From Ancylostoma caninum (Eukaryota; Nematoda; Chromadorea; Rhabditida; Ancylostomatidae): 64,000 bases of DNA. The position numbers and the translations under genes are program-made. The notes beneath the pieces are model-generated. The model made no database searches, was not told the origin of the DNA, and saw only the letters and a list, made by a program, of their open reading frames with translations. Where the stretch lies: assembly GCA_037903475.1 (NCBI GenBank), contig JBAJFG010000016.1, positions 372,001-436,000 of the forward strand, written 5' to 3'. Positions 41,703-54,549 of this stretch are shown piece after piece (within the stretch, counting starts at the first letter, position 1; every line of letters starts with the position of its first letter).

Positions 41703-44700
41703 ATGGAAGAAGATATCCTACCACCGCTGACCCCTCTTGATCAGTATCTGGAAACTGAGGTGAGGCTAGTTTGAAGAGTTACCTTCTTTAAAATAGTTTT
41801 TGATTCGAAGATGTTTTCGTTTTTTGCATGTTAGTTCAGTTATTCCTTTGAAACATTCAGTGTAACGCTCGGGAAAATTATGTTCCATACATCTTTTTCA
41901 CGTTTTGGTGGTTTTCACATTTTGCGAAGTCTGCACGCACTCCGCAATTCATTCGCACTTGCATTCTGGATGAGGCAGGAGGTCCATTCAAAGCCATTCC
42001 GATGCACAGCATCCGCTGGGAGAACGCAGAAGACGCAGACCTGTTACCCAATCTACTTACCTCATCCTGAGTAAAACCGTCTCTAAAAGTATAGGAGCAG
42101 GTGCATGGGTCAGAATTTCCATGAAGATGACGCATCCGTAAAATTTCAGGACCGTTACCGATGTGGTGTTCCCCCTGTTTTGATTTAAATAAGGTAGGAA
42201 ATGCTGCTCCAGTATTTTGGACTTCATAGGCTTGTAAGTGGTTATCGGATGACTGGTAGTATCCGTTATTAAAAGGTAGACCAAGTTTTGCAAACTTCCT
42301 GGAAGCGAGTGCCGAACGTCCAGAACTTTTGGGAGCTTCATTTTTCATTTCTAGTCTTATAAAGGACAGCTTGTCATTTCTATATATCATCCTTTTGATT
42401 TTGACATGAAGCAACTTAACGGCTAAAATCATCCCTTTACCATGGTTGGACTCGTTTTTTTCCCTTCCCGGCATCCGCACCTATCCAATTTTTGGGCCAT
42501 TTCTAGGATAATTGTGTATTTCCCACGTACTTCTTGGAATTACTTGGCTTGAGAGCAAATCATAAGTGCTTCGACAGGTTCGAGCAACCTGCGTTAGACC
42601 CACTTGACTCAAGCTGAGTCACCTTCTGTAATCAATACATTATCAGCGGTACTTACTAATACTTCCACAGAACCTGTCGATATTCGGTTATGGGTGTACA
42701 GTAACGACGAGCGCATGATTAGTGAATCGCCATGGGCGGGGCAATTTGCACTTTATGCACGATTACTCAGCCATCCTCTAATCTTAAAAAAAAACTGTTG
42801 TTCTTTGATTCTGCACGAAGAAATGACCCTACGATTCCCCTTTGGAAGCGGTACCTAGGAAAATGAAGGACGAAAAACTTGTAAGGTAGTATAAGCAGAT
42901 GTGGGCTTGTATGCTTCCACTTTTCTTTAATTATCTCACTACTTGCGTTAAATTGCTTGTAGTTTTATTACTGCTAGTTATTTTACTTGTTTTATCGCAA
43001 ATCAAATAGCCTGTTGTGCATTTACTGTGGAATGCGAGCAGATGTTATAGTTGAGCTCAGTGATTTCAAAAGCAGCAGGGCTCCGAAAGGATTCTACTGC
43101 ATCATAGTCGAGAACTGGGCGGTGCCACTGCTCCGCGATTGGCGCGCTAATGCAGCCATTCCCGTCTTTCATTGTCAACTCGTCCTATCTCATGTTTAAA
43201 TTGCACCACTTTGTTATTCCTGATCTGCAACACACCCTTTCACTTTTAACATACCTAAACTATAGTGAACGACAGCATTTTTATGAAGTTTGTCATTAAC
43301 TGGTATTCAAAATGTTCAAAAATGAAAAAGTTTTCAGGGGAAACTCGCAGCGTCAATTCGATGGCTCATCCTACGCGTGTATGAACAAGAAAAAGACATA
43401 CCTGACAAGCTGCGACACGGGGCATTTCGGGATGAACGGGTAAGTATTTTTTTTGTCTCGGATCCATCAACAATACGTCACGAGCAGCAACGCCTTTCAG
43501 GGGCACTTACAACTGGATGTCGCTATTCTCACTGGATTAACCAATGGATCGTTGTACTCCCAAGCAGCGGCAAAGATATTCAAGGAACCGCAGCTCGTAG
43601 CGGTACGCGCTTTTTTTTTTTGTTTTCCTTCAAGTTATTTGGTGAAAATAAGTTGGCAGCGGAATATTTGAGTTGGGCTTAAAATATTTGCTTTACGTAG
43701 CCTAATCTCCAGGCAAGGTTAGCTCCAGGCTGTTGTGTCAATATTCCGCCATTGCAGTATATATGCTAATACTGTTTCTATCGCTTGTCAATGAAGGTTT
43801 TTCGTTTAAAAAGACAACATTCCAGAAGGATTCTCATGCGGCAGCACATAATTTCAAATGGTTTTGAGAATTTCAGTAAATGTCCTGTTGCAGTCATTTG
43901 TGCGGGTCTGATAAAAAAGGCAATATCTCGTGGGTATAGTTCTTGTCGAAAAGATAGACGGATTACGTGTGCGGTTTCATAGCGTCGCAGCTGCAGAATC
44001 GTGGTGGGACCTAGCTGACCCTCTCACTTAGGGCATGCCCTTGCCGAATCTCTCGTCTAGGTCCCGCCACGATTCTGCGGCCACGGAGTCCGTCTATCTT
44101 TTTGATAAGGACTATATAGTCTGTCCCGAAACGTTATATGGACAATTTTCTGTGCCTACTGTCAGCCATTATCGCCTTCCTCTAGGAGTACCACACAATT
44201 TCTCGCGTGCTGTCTTTCTCCAGAATCTCCCCAGCTATCCACCCTGGTGAAACACACCGCAGGGTGTTCACCTATCGTGAAATCGACAGTTTGGGTTGAG
44301 AGATTTGGTTGGGAGATCGTCTGTATAGGGGATAGGAGGCGAAACAGATATAACAGTGAACTTTATTAATTAGGCCGTGCTGCGGACTCCCTGGATTACG
44401 TGTTTTTGTGATCCTGTTCGAAGTGGTCTCTTTTGACGAGAGCTTCGCTTAGGGAACGTCTCCTCAATCACTCACTGAAGCAATGTTATTATAAGAAATT
44501 TTGGGTGCGTTACATCTTGAGGAAGAAAGGGGCGGTGCCGCTGTTGTATGATTGGTGTTTTCAAGCATTTCATGTTACCTTTCGCTGTGATTTTTTTTTC
44601 ATTTGAACATGACGAAGGACGAGTAAACACTTGAGGACATGGATGGTTATTTGGATGCACTAATCATAGACCAGTAACACCGGCGGTTCTTCTTCAGTAG

Positions 44701-47700
44701 AACACGCCATAATTTTTCCTTAACTGATGAAAACTATTTTTTGGACATTTCATCGGGTAACAATTATTTTGCAATTTCCAGCAATCTCATGGAGCAGTAC
44801 TAGCCGCCTTAATCGATTATGGAATCGATGTTGTACATTGCGCCGATGGTGGAACATCACCAGTTACTGAAAATGCGCTTTTCTCTGTTGACAACTTCAA
44901 CATGGTGAGTGCACATCGTGAAACCTCTTCTTGCTGTTCTCCATTATCTTCTTGCCACATTTAGGCTGCTCATTTGGCAATGATGGATGCATTAATGCTT
45001 GCTCATCTTCGAAACGTTATAACAGTTGGTCGAGTTATCGAAGCCGTGAGGTGGGTTATTGTAGTTTTGATGTCACTATGACTGTACGAGTAGTTACTGT
45101 TAATTACTGTTGTCCGACTATTTCAGTCGACACACAACTGTTGACGAAAGTGAACGGCCAATGGACTCAGTGGATGCATTGCTGTTCTGGATCAACAAGG
45201 TTTGCCTACTGGTTCGAGATGATGTCGAAAGGTCACAGATACAACTGAAAGGTGATTACCAATTGTTTCCTGAAATTACTTTAGTATTCTTCAAGATTAA
45301 AATAATTCTGTTAAGGTGGCACTGATGGTGGAATGATTCCGGAAATGGAAGACCTCTATGATGAAATCAGTGATGGTCAATGTCTCTGTACTCTTGTTGC
45401 TTGGTATCGGCCGAGAGAAATGGAGATTGAAGGTGAATCTAGATCGAATAAATTCTGGGCGAAAATGGTTGAGTTTAGATCCGGAATATATGTTATTTTA
45501 CAGATATTTGCTATAACGATCAAATGAGTACGGCCCATTGCCACTACAATTTGCTTTTGTTACAGTAAGTTGTATTTTTATAGCGGGATTGTTTTTTTTT
45601 TCGATGAGTCTGAGAATCTACGTGGATTTTCTGCTCTTTCCAACTGAGTGCGCACAATATTCTTCTGAACTTACACTGATTTTTTTCGGTCTCGAGAGAT
45701 TTTTTTTTTGCATTTTTCAATGAATCGTTATTCCAATATGCGTTCCCTATTACCGTTGCGCCTGACTATCACATCCTTTCCTTTACCTCAAAAAACAATA
45801 AAACCAGATCAATCTGAACAGGTTTCCAACATTAAATCCACGAGGTAGATGAACTGCATGGTGCTGGTGTATAACTTCTTTATCTTTTGTTTATGCCAAG
45901 AGAAGGCAGTGAATTCTGCCTATTACTCCTCCTTTGTTCAACACCAAAATTGCAATCCATAATCTTTATCCCCTCCCCTCTTCCTCCTCTCCCCATTCTC
46001 CCGGTTCAACTGAAAAGCCCTGTACGTCCCATCAACATCCGAGGCATCAACTTTCGGATCAGTCCCCTCTCGCATCCACCATCCACCAACCGGTGCCCAA
46101 TTACCAGCTAATACTCTTCACGCCCACCTTCGCAGTAAAACCTTTGATGATGCCACGATTATTTATCAGAGAGAATCCCATCCTTTTTATGTGCTGAACT
46201 TCTAGAACAATGATTTGGAGTTTAATTCGAATGAGATAATTTGTTATTTTAGACGCTTCTGTCACAACAGTCTGCCATGGAATCCTTTCCATTTCGAAAT
46301 TGAAGATATTCTTTACCTCCATGATTCTCTGCAGATGAATATTAACGTGTTTCTGGCCGATTTATTCGAGATTTTCGAACCTGCCCCTACTGGTGGGTAT
46401 AACAGCTGTATGTTTAACCTTCCTTTCATCTTTTGACACTTCATTATCATTTTTTTCTTCGCTTTTTTGGAGATTTTCTGTTCAGTTGTGCAGCCAGAAC
46501 CTGTTACATCCCCACGTCGGTTCGTTCCCATACAAGGAATCCCGGATCTACGTTCGGCGAACTCAGCTGCCCGTAATCCTCATCCGCCAAGAGTTAGGAA
46601 TCCTTTCAGCAACGTGCATGTAACATCTACAGGTGGTGTGGCGATGCCTTCTCGTTCGGTCAGCATGATGAGCCAGGATAGCCTGCTCACTAATCGGTAA
46701 ATTGTCTTAGCCCTTTCCCTATTTCTCGAAGGGGTTTTGTTGGTTATTTGAAGGACTCACGATTCGTGGCAAGTTCCACCGCAGCGTCAACCATCCGAGT
46801 ACTGGAGCGCGAATGTCACGAATTTTGGACGTTTAGTCCAGGTACAGTGCTGGTCAATCATTTTTTGCTTTACGAAATCTGATCTGCTGAACCGACCCAT
46901 CTACGCGGCGCGGCACACCAGCTGGGCGCTGTGATTGTTGGACGTTGCTGGTATTGATATTTTGCTTGTTTCTTGCCACAGTCACCCAAGCATTTTGGAA
47001 TGAAAATGAACATGTAGGGCAAAACGCTGGAAAACATGAGCAAGACACCAATACCGGCCATCTGCCACGCCGCTTAAGTGGTGCGACGCGGCAGACCAGA
47101 TGGGCGGTTTTCTGTGATGCAAAAATGATTTACCGGAACAGTATTTATTGCAGAATTTTCTTATCTTTTGTAGGTTTTTTCTTCGTTTTCTTTTCTCTTA
47201 AGTTTGCGATGAAATGAACGTGCGGTACAAAGGGATTATTGTGCAAAACCTGCTCACTCGGATTAATTTTCACTTCATTCAGCCTGATGGAGGCAGCAAT
47301 GGGAATTTATCATCAGCCGCGTGTTCACCATATGCCAGAAGCGATTCACTTCCTACGGCCTCAATAAGACTTGCCCTGGAGGAGAAGCGGCGCGACCATG
47401 AAAAGCGGAAAGCTTTAATGAGGTATAGCCGTTGATAGTACTACTCATTTTCTCCGATTTTGTATCGTCGATGCGAATGCTTTCAGCACAATGACGGAGT
47501 CGGAGCGAGCCGAAAAGGGCAAAGCGGCATTCTTTGCCATTATGAGTAGATGCGATGCGTCAGTGAGTTTTCGCGTATTTTCTTGAACCCATGTTCCTAT
47601 AGTAACGTATTTCTCTTGTTTCAAGAACACTCCTGCATCGGATTCACCTAACGCAAAAATGATCCGTGAATTGGATCGGAAACTGACAGACTTAGCTCAG

Positions 47701-50700
47701 CAAGTGTCTTATATGAACATGGCTCCCGATCAACAACGCATGAGTCGTGCGCTGTCGCAACCAAGTGTCTATCAAGGTGATGCCTCTTTTTGTTGTAGTA
47801 ATGTAAGTACATTTTTGTTGTACTAATTCCAATATTTCCAGATGCTCCACAAATGGCTCCATCCTCGGCAAGAGCCGGATATGGTACACTACCACACAAT
47901 GTAACAGCACAGGGAGCTCCAAACTATGCGCAACCCTATGCACAACAACAGCAACAACAGCAAGAGTACTACAGTTATGCACAACCGCAGGGACACTACG
48001 CTCAACCCCAGCAGGTCAGTCTTATCGTGTGTCTGCACTGCGTGAGGAATATAGCGGTTGCGATAGCTGGAATGCGGTTACACTGGTTTTGATACATATT
48101 GATTGTGGGCGGCGCATCGGTGGTACCGTCTCCGCTGTCGTCGGCAGCAGATCGATAAGTACCAAGACCATTATACCCTTGAGCAGTAAAGCGGCAGCGT
48201 TAACCTGCATGCATAATTTCCATTTTCGATTTTTTTCGCGATTTCCCACATTCTGCTCACTGTTGTTATTCAGTACCAGATATTTATAGAGGACACGATT
48301 TATCCTGGAAGCTAGAATTAGTTGGGAGGTGAATTTGGGTGCTGCATTAAAATTTGAAGCCACATTCTACATAGAGATGACCTCCAGTAAATGTCGATGA
48401 GAGGGCGGTTTCCCTGGCCTTGGAAAGCAGGCGGCATGACCGCGCTGCTCGCGCTAGAATCCTCTTTGCAACAATAGACGTAGGATTTTCTTTCCGTTAA
48501 CATCAAATATAATGAAAAACAATCAAGAAAACCCCGACTTGCCACTAGGGCGGCAATTCCAGTGCGGGCGGCGCGGCAGCGCCGCGTACTTCTGGTGCCC
48601 GCCAAAAATGCACCACCATCAACGCTCAGTGTATCTATTTCGCTGCTGGTAGCCCTTATGTTTTGATTACACACAGATGTTTTCCTTCTAGACTCCCTTG
48701 AATTGGCTTCTGATATCTTGAAATTCACTCAAGTTTCGAAATAGTTGAAACACTCGCAGTCTCCCACTTTCGAATTTCCAGTGTTCTTTTGTTTCTGTCA
48801 GTTGTTGAATAGCGATCATTTTTAGCCCCTTTACTCCTCTTCAATGCTTGTGGTTTCAGTTACGTTCGAGCTTATCCAACGGAATGTTGAACTATCTTCC
48901 TGGCCAAGCACCATCATACGGCGAGTATCCGACGGGTTTGGTTCAGCCACATCAGATACAGCCTCCACCTGGGTATACAACTGACCCGTACTCGACACAC
49001 CCAGGCTCTTATATGCAGCAGCAGCCACAGCAGCAAGGTTATCCAATGGTGAGTTGATTTTCCTCTCTAGATCAGTGCACTTTCTCAACGTTTCTCAGCT
49101 TCAACCGTTTGTCCAGATGCATCAGTCAGCCCACGCTGCCACCGGCTTCTCGCTTCATCAACCGTCAGCTGTTGGCATGGCTCCAATGATGCCTCCTGCA
49201 TCCACTTATTCGTCCGTACAAGCTATGCCACCATCACTAGACACGCACAACACCTCATCCTCGTATGCACTCCAGCATCAACCTGCACAGTTGATCTCAA
49301 CTGCTGGAATGATGCCTGCACAGCAGCAACAGCTTTACTCGCAACCGTATTCATCCTATCAGGGCACTCCACAGCTCGAGAATCAACCGCCGCTCGACTA
49401 CGAGTCTCACGAAGGAGTTTCCACGTTCCGGCTGCACAGTCAAGATGTAACTTTTTCTTGTTTTTTTTTTTGTGGTTGGGGTGTTGGACCAGGTGGAGCT
49501 ATGGGTGAGGGGTAAGAAGCAAGATTCGGTAAGAATTTGTAGTTTCAAAGGCTATTGCAGTTTGCATCAATCATTGTGATTTTCATATTTGAGAGGACTA
49601 GGTTTAGTAGGAAGCCGTTCCCTGCACCACCTTTGATGGCTTGTTCTGCTAAAGTAAGAAGTGCGAAACGTGGTTATGGACAAAGTTAGCAGCAAAACAA
49701 TATTTGAAGTGATTTTAGGCAAAGTTGAAGAGAAAATTCGCACTTGTTCAAGTTACCCTACTCTGGGCCCGGAGCATAATTGGTGTTACCCATGGCAAAC
49801 ATGTTAGCGCACTCAAATTTGCCTTTTCCCTGAAACTCTTTAATACGTTCATCCATACGTGACGTCATCTATACCCAGCCGCAACGCGTGGGTAATCAAG
49901 TGGATGCATATGAAATTACCCAACCTTCCAATGATGCATCCAGGCTCTGGTGGTTCTACACTGGAGGAGTAATCTGAGTGATTTTCGGGGAAACCCTTTC
50001 AGGGTCCGGATGCGCTACAGGTATGGTAATCTTATACTTATGGGTATGATTACCCATACTGACAGCTGGCCGTAGGCAACTTCACGTACAGGTTAACATG
50101 TTGATGGGTGCCAGGTAGAGGGTAAATTTGAGCACATTAACACCTTCACCATGGGTGATGGTGTAATAATACACCCAGGCTCAGGTAACTTCTATAAAAT
50201 ATCCTCGTGAATGGTCAATTTCCCAAAGCAGCAGGATTCTGCTTAAGTTACGACAGAAATTTACGTATGCCGTCCCCCCGCCATTCCTTGATTTCCACCT
50301 GGTGCTGCATACTGGGTTCAACTTTGTAAATCGTTAGAGTGGTTCGGGTGAAGTACATGTTGCTGTCGTATTCATCTGACTAATACGCGATGTAGTTTCA
50401 GGCATCCTCTAGCCGTATTGATCCTCCACTTGAGATTAACCGTAATCTGACGAACTGGGGCATGACGTATCAGAAGGTATCGCTTTTCCTGGATTTTTAG
50501 AGCCCAAACAGGATGTATTCTCATTAATTTTTTCAATTTTTCAAATTCATTTCCGATTATGAGGTGTCAGTCGCTAGTAAAACTAACAGTATTAATGTCG
50601 CCTTAATTTCCTTTAATTATCCCGGTCAGATGCAGGGTCATACGGGTCGTCCACAAAGGAGGACGTGGGAGAACCAAACGTTCATCAAAAGCGAACATGA

Positions 50701-53700
50701 TCTAGTAAACCAACCGGATCTTGTGCCGACAATTCCGAGTGAAGATGTGAGTGTTAAATGCACACATCTGCCGAGCGTTTAGTTTGATTTTCCGTTCAGG
50801 ACCAAGCACAGCGACAGTCACCATGTCCAATTGGAGCGGTGCCGAGACGGTCGAGAGATTCTCGTGAAGGTAGTGATGCTACACTGGCACCGGAGCCTGA
50901 ACGTGTACGAGTGCAAGGTACGCTTCTTATTAATTCATTTAAGTTCTGATTTATCCCATCAACCTTTAATTCATGGATTCAGATCAATCTGTTGCTCCAC
51001 CGCAGCCATCGCCACCACGCGATCCAGCAAATCATACGAACGGCACAATTTCGGAGTCGAATAGGTTAGGTTGTTGAAGGAATCGTGGTTGTGCCCAAAA
51101 CTGAGGTTCTGTTATATTTATGACAATTAATTACAGAACCCCAGCACCATCAGGACCAGCTTTTGTTGTTAGTGATGACCAGGCGGCTGAAGACTTCGAT
51201 AAAATTGTGAGTTTAGCGTATTGTCTCGCAATAGCTGCTTATATCTCAAGTGCTTCGTAATCCACAGCGTTGTTAATGACTCTCTCATTTTTTTGGTTGG
51301 GGCCGGTTTTTTTTTTTCGCTGAGGAGCTTTAGCTGTATTCTTTTCTTGACGTCTCTGAGATTCTTTGGTTATTATCCGCCGATAACACAAGGCTAAGTC
51401 GATGACTGGTGTTTTTAACGATTGTTTTTTGCTCATATTCATAATTGGAAATGATGCTGGTCATTTTTGAATCTATGCACGATCTTGCTCGTTTTGTATT
51501 GTTCAGATCGTGCCGGGCTGCACGAAACTTCACGAATTATTGACCGCCGTGACATAAATTCCACCCTTTATTTGCGAACCCAATGTTCTTGTCAACAAAA
51601 TCTCGAACAGTCTCGATTTTGTTAATGGGTAGACTTCATCTTTTTCACTATACAGGCTGAACAACGTCGTCAAGCCAAACGAGCTGCTCTTCTTGCCAAG
51701 ACAATGAAGCGCAAGGAAGAGATTGAGAATAAGGTTAGCGATTTTCTAGTGATCCCAGAAATAAGGGCAGTTATTTATTTACTCCTGTTGGTAGAAGGCA
51801 ATTTTTGATTTGTTTCAGGTGGACCAAATTGAACAGAGAAATGCAGAGAAGAGGCTTGCTGAAATGGCGAAACGAGAGATGGCGGAGCAACGTAAGCTGG
51901 AGAAGGAACTGCAACGGTAGTTTACCAGCATTCATGGAAACAGCCATAGTAGTGGTTTCCTTTTGTTTCTAGCCAGAAGATCTTGGATGATTATAAGCGT
52001 AGAAAGATGGAAAAGGAACTAGGTGTTGAGTCAGGATCGAACTCCGCTCGAGGCCCGCCCGGTCGTGGACATTCACAGCCGCCATTTATTCGTACTAAGT
52101 CTCAGGTTCGTTCTCCGTTTTATCTGATGTTGTTGGTTATGCAACTATGTTTGTTACTTCACAGATGTCAGAGTCGGCCCTAGGTACGGACGGGTCAGAC
52201 AAAGGGCGCCCGCCCAGAGTACGTGGGCAATCCACTGTGGAGCAGCGTATTTCCGTTTCAAGCTTACAAGAGCCAAGTAAGTGTGAAATTAGTTTAAACT
52301 ATCACCCTACGTCTTGCACATGGATTTTAGATAGAGCGCCGTTTTTCCAAGAAATCTATCAAATTTTTTATTTTTCGCGCAATGGTTGTTTTTGAGTGGA
52401 AAAGGAGATAGTTGTTTTTTTTAAATAATGCTTTCTACTTCATCTTGAAGATGTGGTGTCCTCATTCTCCTCGCGTTTTTTGTAGCTAATTCCACAGTGA
52501 TCGCTTGTTTGCCTTTCGGGTTAGGAAAGAAATTGTAACGAGATCGATAACATGGGGCGGAGCGTTGCCACTGGGGCGACCACCAATAACAGCCATCCGA
52601 TGCCACGCCTTTTCGCTTTTGCCGTGTTTATGTAGACGTGGCTGATCTGTTGATGTCACTACCCTGATTTTCTTTACCAGCTTTGGGAATAGGAGAGGTT
52701 GTGCTGTGTTTAGTCTTTTCTCGGATCAACTGATCTTTCCTCCAAAGAATTTCAAATCTAAACCTGTTATGCTTCAAAGTGTCTTTGATGTTATTTCCAG
52801 AAAAAAAAGCTTTGGACATCCTACAAATTGAGCAATTGATGTGACACTTCACTTGGTCACAAATTTCCTCATTCAAAGTCAACCTTTCGTTATTTTCAGC
52901 TCATAAGCTTTTCGCAAAAGCTGCTCCAAAGTCGAATCGTGGCCTGATCATCAATGCTCTTCAGTACAGTGTATTCCCTGGAGCTGTCAATGATCAGACG
53001 AGAATGAAGGTACTCACCATTCCATTGTTTATTGAGATGTTTTCCCCTTTTAGATTGCTGTTTTTTAGACCATGAATGATTTGGCTGCATCCGACGCTAA
53101 GCATTTTCTCATCCTTTTCCGGGACTATAAATGTCAATACCGAGGGCTGTATAGCTGGGACCAGGTACTTTATTAACACGTTTGGTGTTTTTTTCATGAG
53201 AGAAGATCTACATAGGCCAATTCATTCATTTGTTGAGATACACATGAAGAGCACGAAAAAAAAGCGGAAAACTGGCTAAGAACTTCCCACTCTCTGCAAC
53301 GGAATTTGTTCAGAGTGCAAAATTTATTAGGTTAATATTAAGAGTTGTTGACTCCCTACTGAGGACTATTTAAGACACCGTTTCATTTCGCAATCGTTTC
53401 TGGGATCTCTATATGAAAAAAAAATTCTCCAGGAGGAGCTCATCGCGAGATGTACGTGGTTCCATGCAAAACTGCCGATATACCAGTTTTCGAGCTTCAG
53501 TTTTTGAAGAGATTGCGGGTGGAGCTTGAGCGGAGGGGGGGGGGGGGGAGTGGGTGGGGCAAGGCGGAAGGACGAGGTTTCTGAGTGATGCACTTTCGAG
53601 AACACATCTTCCAAGGAAATAATACTATCCGCGCAAGTTCCCTATCATCTCTTCCCTAGTAGGATTGAAGGTGCGCTCCATATGGGATCAGCAAGAGAGG

Positions 53701-54326
53701 ACGGAAGCCCCGTAGTCTCCCCTTGGCCGCTCCCACAAGCTCCACGAAGGCTGGGGCTCGAAGACGGGTTGTAACTACTGGAGATTCTCTTCATGGGAAA
53801 GTTTCAAGAAAGATTCTGAGCTGGGGCGGTGCTTTCGCAGCTCTGGAGCGTTATATCCGGAAGGGGCGGCACAGTGGAGCTCTGCGAATGGCCAATTCAC
53901 CCAAGCGGCCAATCGCAAAGCTACAACCTGCGTTTATGAATAGGAGAACGCTATAATGACGATAACGAACAAGGTTGCTACATAAACTTATTTAGGTGTC
54001 CGACACAGCTATCAAAATTTCTGGACAAGGGCCGTCAAAGTGTTCTGAAAGCATTATGAAGCTGATGTTCAAGTGAGTTACTAGGTTTTACTGGAATCAC
54101 CTTGTAATGTTATGCATCAGTATTGAGCATGCGTACTACACTGCTATGTTTTGGTGCTGTTGTTTCAAACTATTTAACCTTCAGGTACGATTCGGGTGCG
54201 AAGAATTTCTCGCAAATACCAACAAAACATTTGGGCGCGACCATTGACGGTTTCTCGATCCAAGACCAATTTTGGCAAAAGCCCAAAATCCCATACAGTG
54301 GTGCAGCATCGCATCGGAATAACTGA
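41703..54326 (+). CDS. ptrn-1: patronin / CAMSAP microtubule minus-end protein
   Basis: It binds and stabilises free microtubule minus ends. Exons: 41703-41759, 43338-43439, 43501-43602, 44782-44904, 44965-45050, 45127-45251, 45316-45432, 45504-45564, 46253-46392, 46486-46696, 47297-47422, 47487-47562, 47626-47776, 47842-48014, 48860-49048, 49099-49446, 50402-50476, 50630-50746, 50800-50917, 50983-51064, 51137-51206, 51656-51733, 51819-51916, 51973-52105, 52165-52276, 52900-53009, 53069-53164, 53996-54072 and 54185-54326. They total 3495 nt (1164 residues). Residues 20-305 form the N-terminal CH-type region (AAHLAMMDALML, ALLFWINKV, SLQMNINVFLADLFEIFEP). The middle is Gln/Pro/Tyr-rich and disordered. 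A charged coiled coil spans about 884-965. The CKK domain fills 1024-1164 (KSNRGLIINALQ, FLILFRDYKCQYRGLYSWD). The start of exon 11 is uncertain: the stronger acceptor (exon from 47283) breaks the frame, while a weaker one (47297) keeps it. Confidence 0.95.
41760..43337. other. ptrn-1 intron 1
   Basis: This 1.6-kb intron contains a 200-codon minus-strand open frame (41878-42480) with no recognised domain. It also has a segment near 43050-43160 related to the core of the 14840-14980 element (GGGCGGTGCCACTG, CGATTGGCG). I see no ptrn-1 exon inside it. Confidence 0.6.
43935..44119. mobile_element. palindromic MITE-like element in ptrn-1 intron 3
   Basis: Arms of about 80 bp pair over GATAGACGGA...GCAGAATCGTGGTGGGACCTAG against CTAGGTCCCGCCACGATTC...TCCGTCTATC. 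Related sequence occurs at 8430-8650. Confidence 0.8.
46888..47111. mobile_element. MITE-like element in ptrn-1 intron 10
   Basis: The left end (ACCGACCCATCTACGCGGCG) is an imperfect complement of the right end (GACGCGGCAGACCAGATGGG). It explains the open frame at 46945-47217, which is not a ptrn-1 exon in phase. Confidence 0.6.
49745..50192. mobile_element. inverted-repeat element with ~70-bp arms in ptrn-1 intron 16
   Basis: The left arm begins AAGTTACC...TGGG and continues through TTACCCATGG to GCACTCAAATTTGCC. The right arm is its complement, from GGTAAATTTGAGC through CCATGGGTGATGG to CAGGTAACTT. A further GGTAATC/GATTACC pair lies inside. The element fills about half of the 955-base intron. 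Confidence 0.75.
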
Positions 54327-54543
54327 TGTCACACCGTCGTGCCGTCATTCTAGGGAAGCTTGTTCATGTCATTTTGTTGTGATCACCTCGTGTGGTGATG
54401 CGCCATCCGGTCCAAATGATGCCATTCTACGTTGTTCTGTTGACATTAGGCAGTCGTTCATTGTTTCTGTGACTGATGCTGCGGTTAGCTGTAACCAGGC
54501 TCAATTTGTTATGCGTTAATGCCTTTCTGTTCTCTTGTGTTGT

Positions 54544-54549
54544 ATTAAA
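54544..54549 (+). terminator. candidate polyadenylation signal for ptrn-1
   Basis: ATTAAA, a common variant, lies 218 bases past the stop. A canonical AATAAA occurs much later, near 55322. Which is used cannot be told. Confidence 0.35.

Noticed and set aside
46945..47217. 90-codon plus-strand frame in ptrn-1 intron 10
   Set aside because: It lies largely inside an inverted-repeat element and does not join exons 10 and 11 in frame.
53723..53956. 77-codon plus-strand frame in ptrn-1 intron 27
   Set aside because: It interrupts the CKK domain between exons 27 and 28, whose phases join directly without it; its sequence looks repeat-like.
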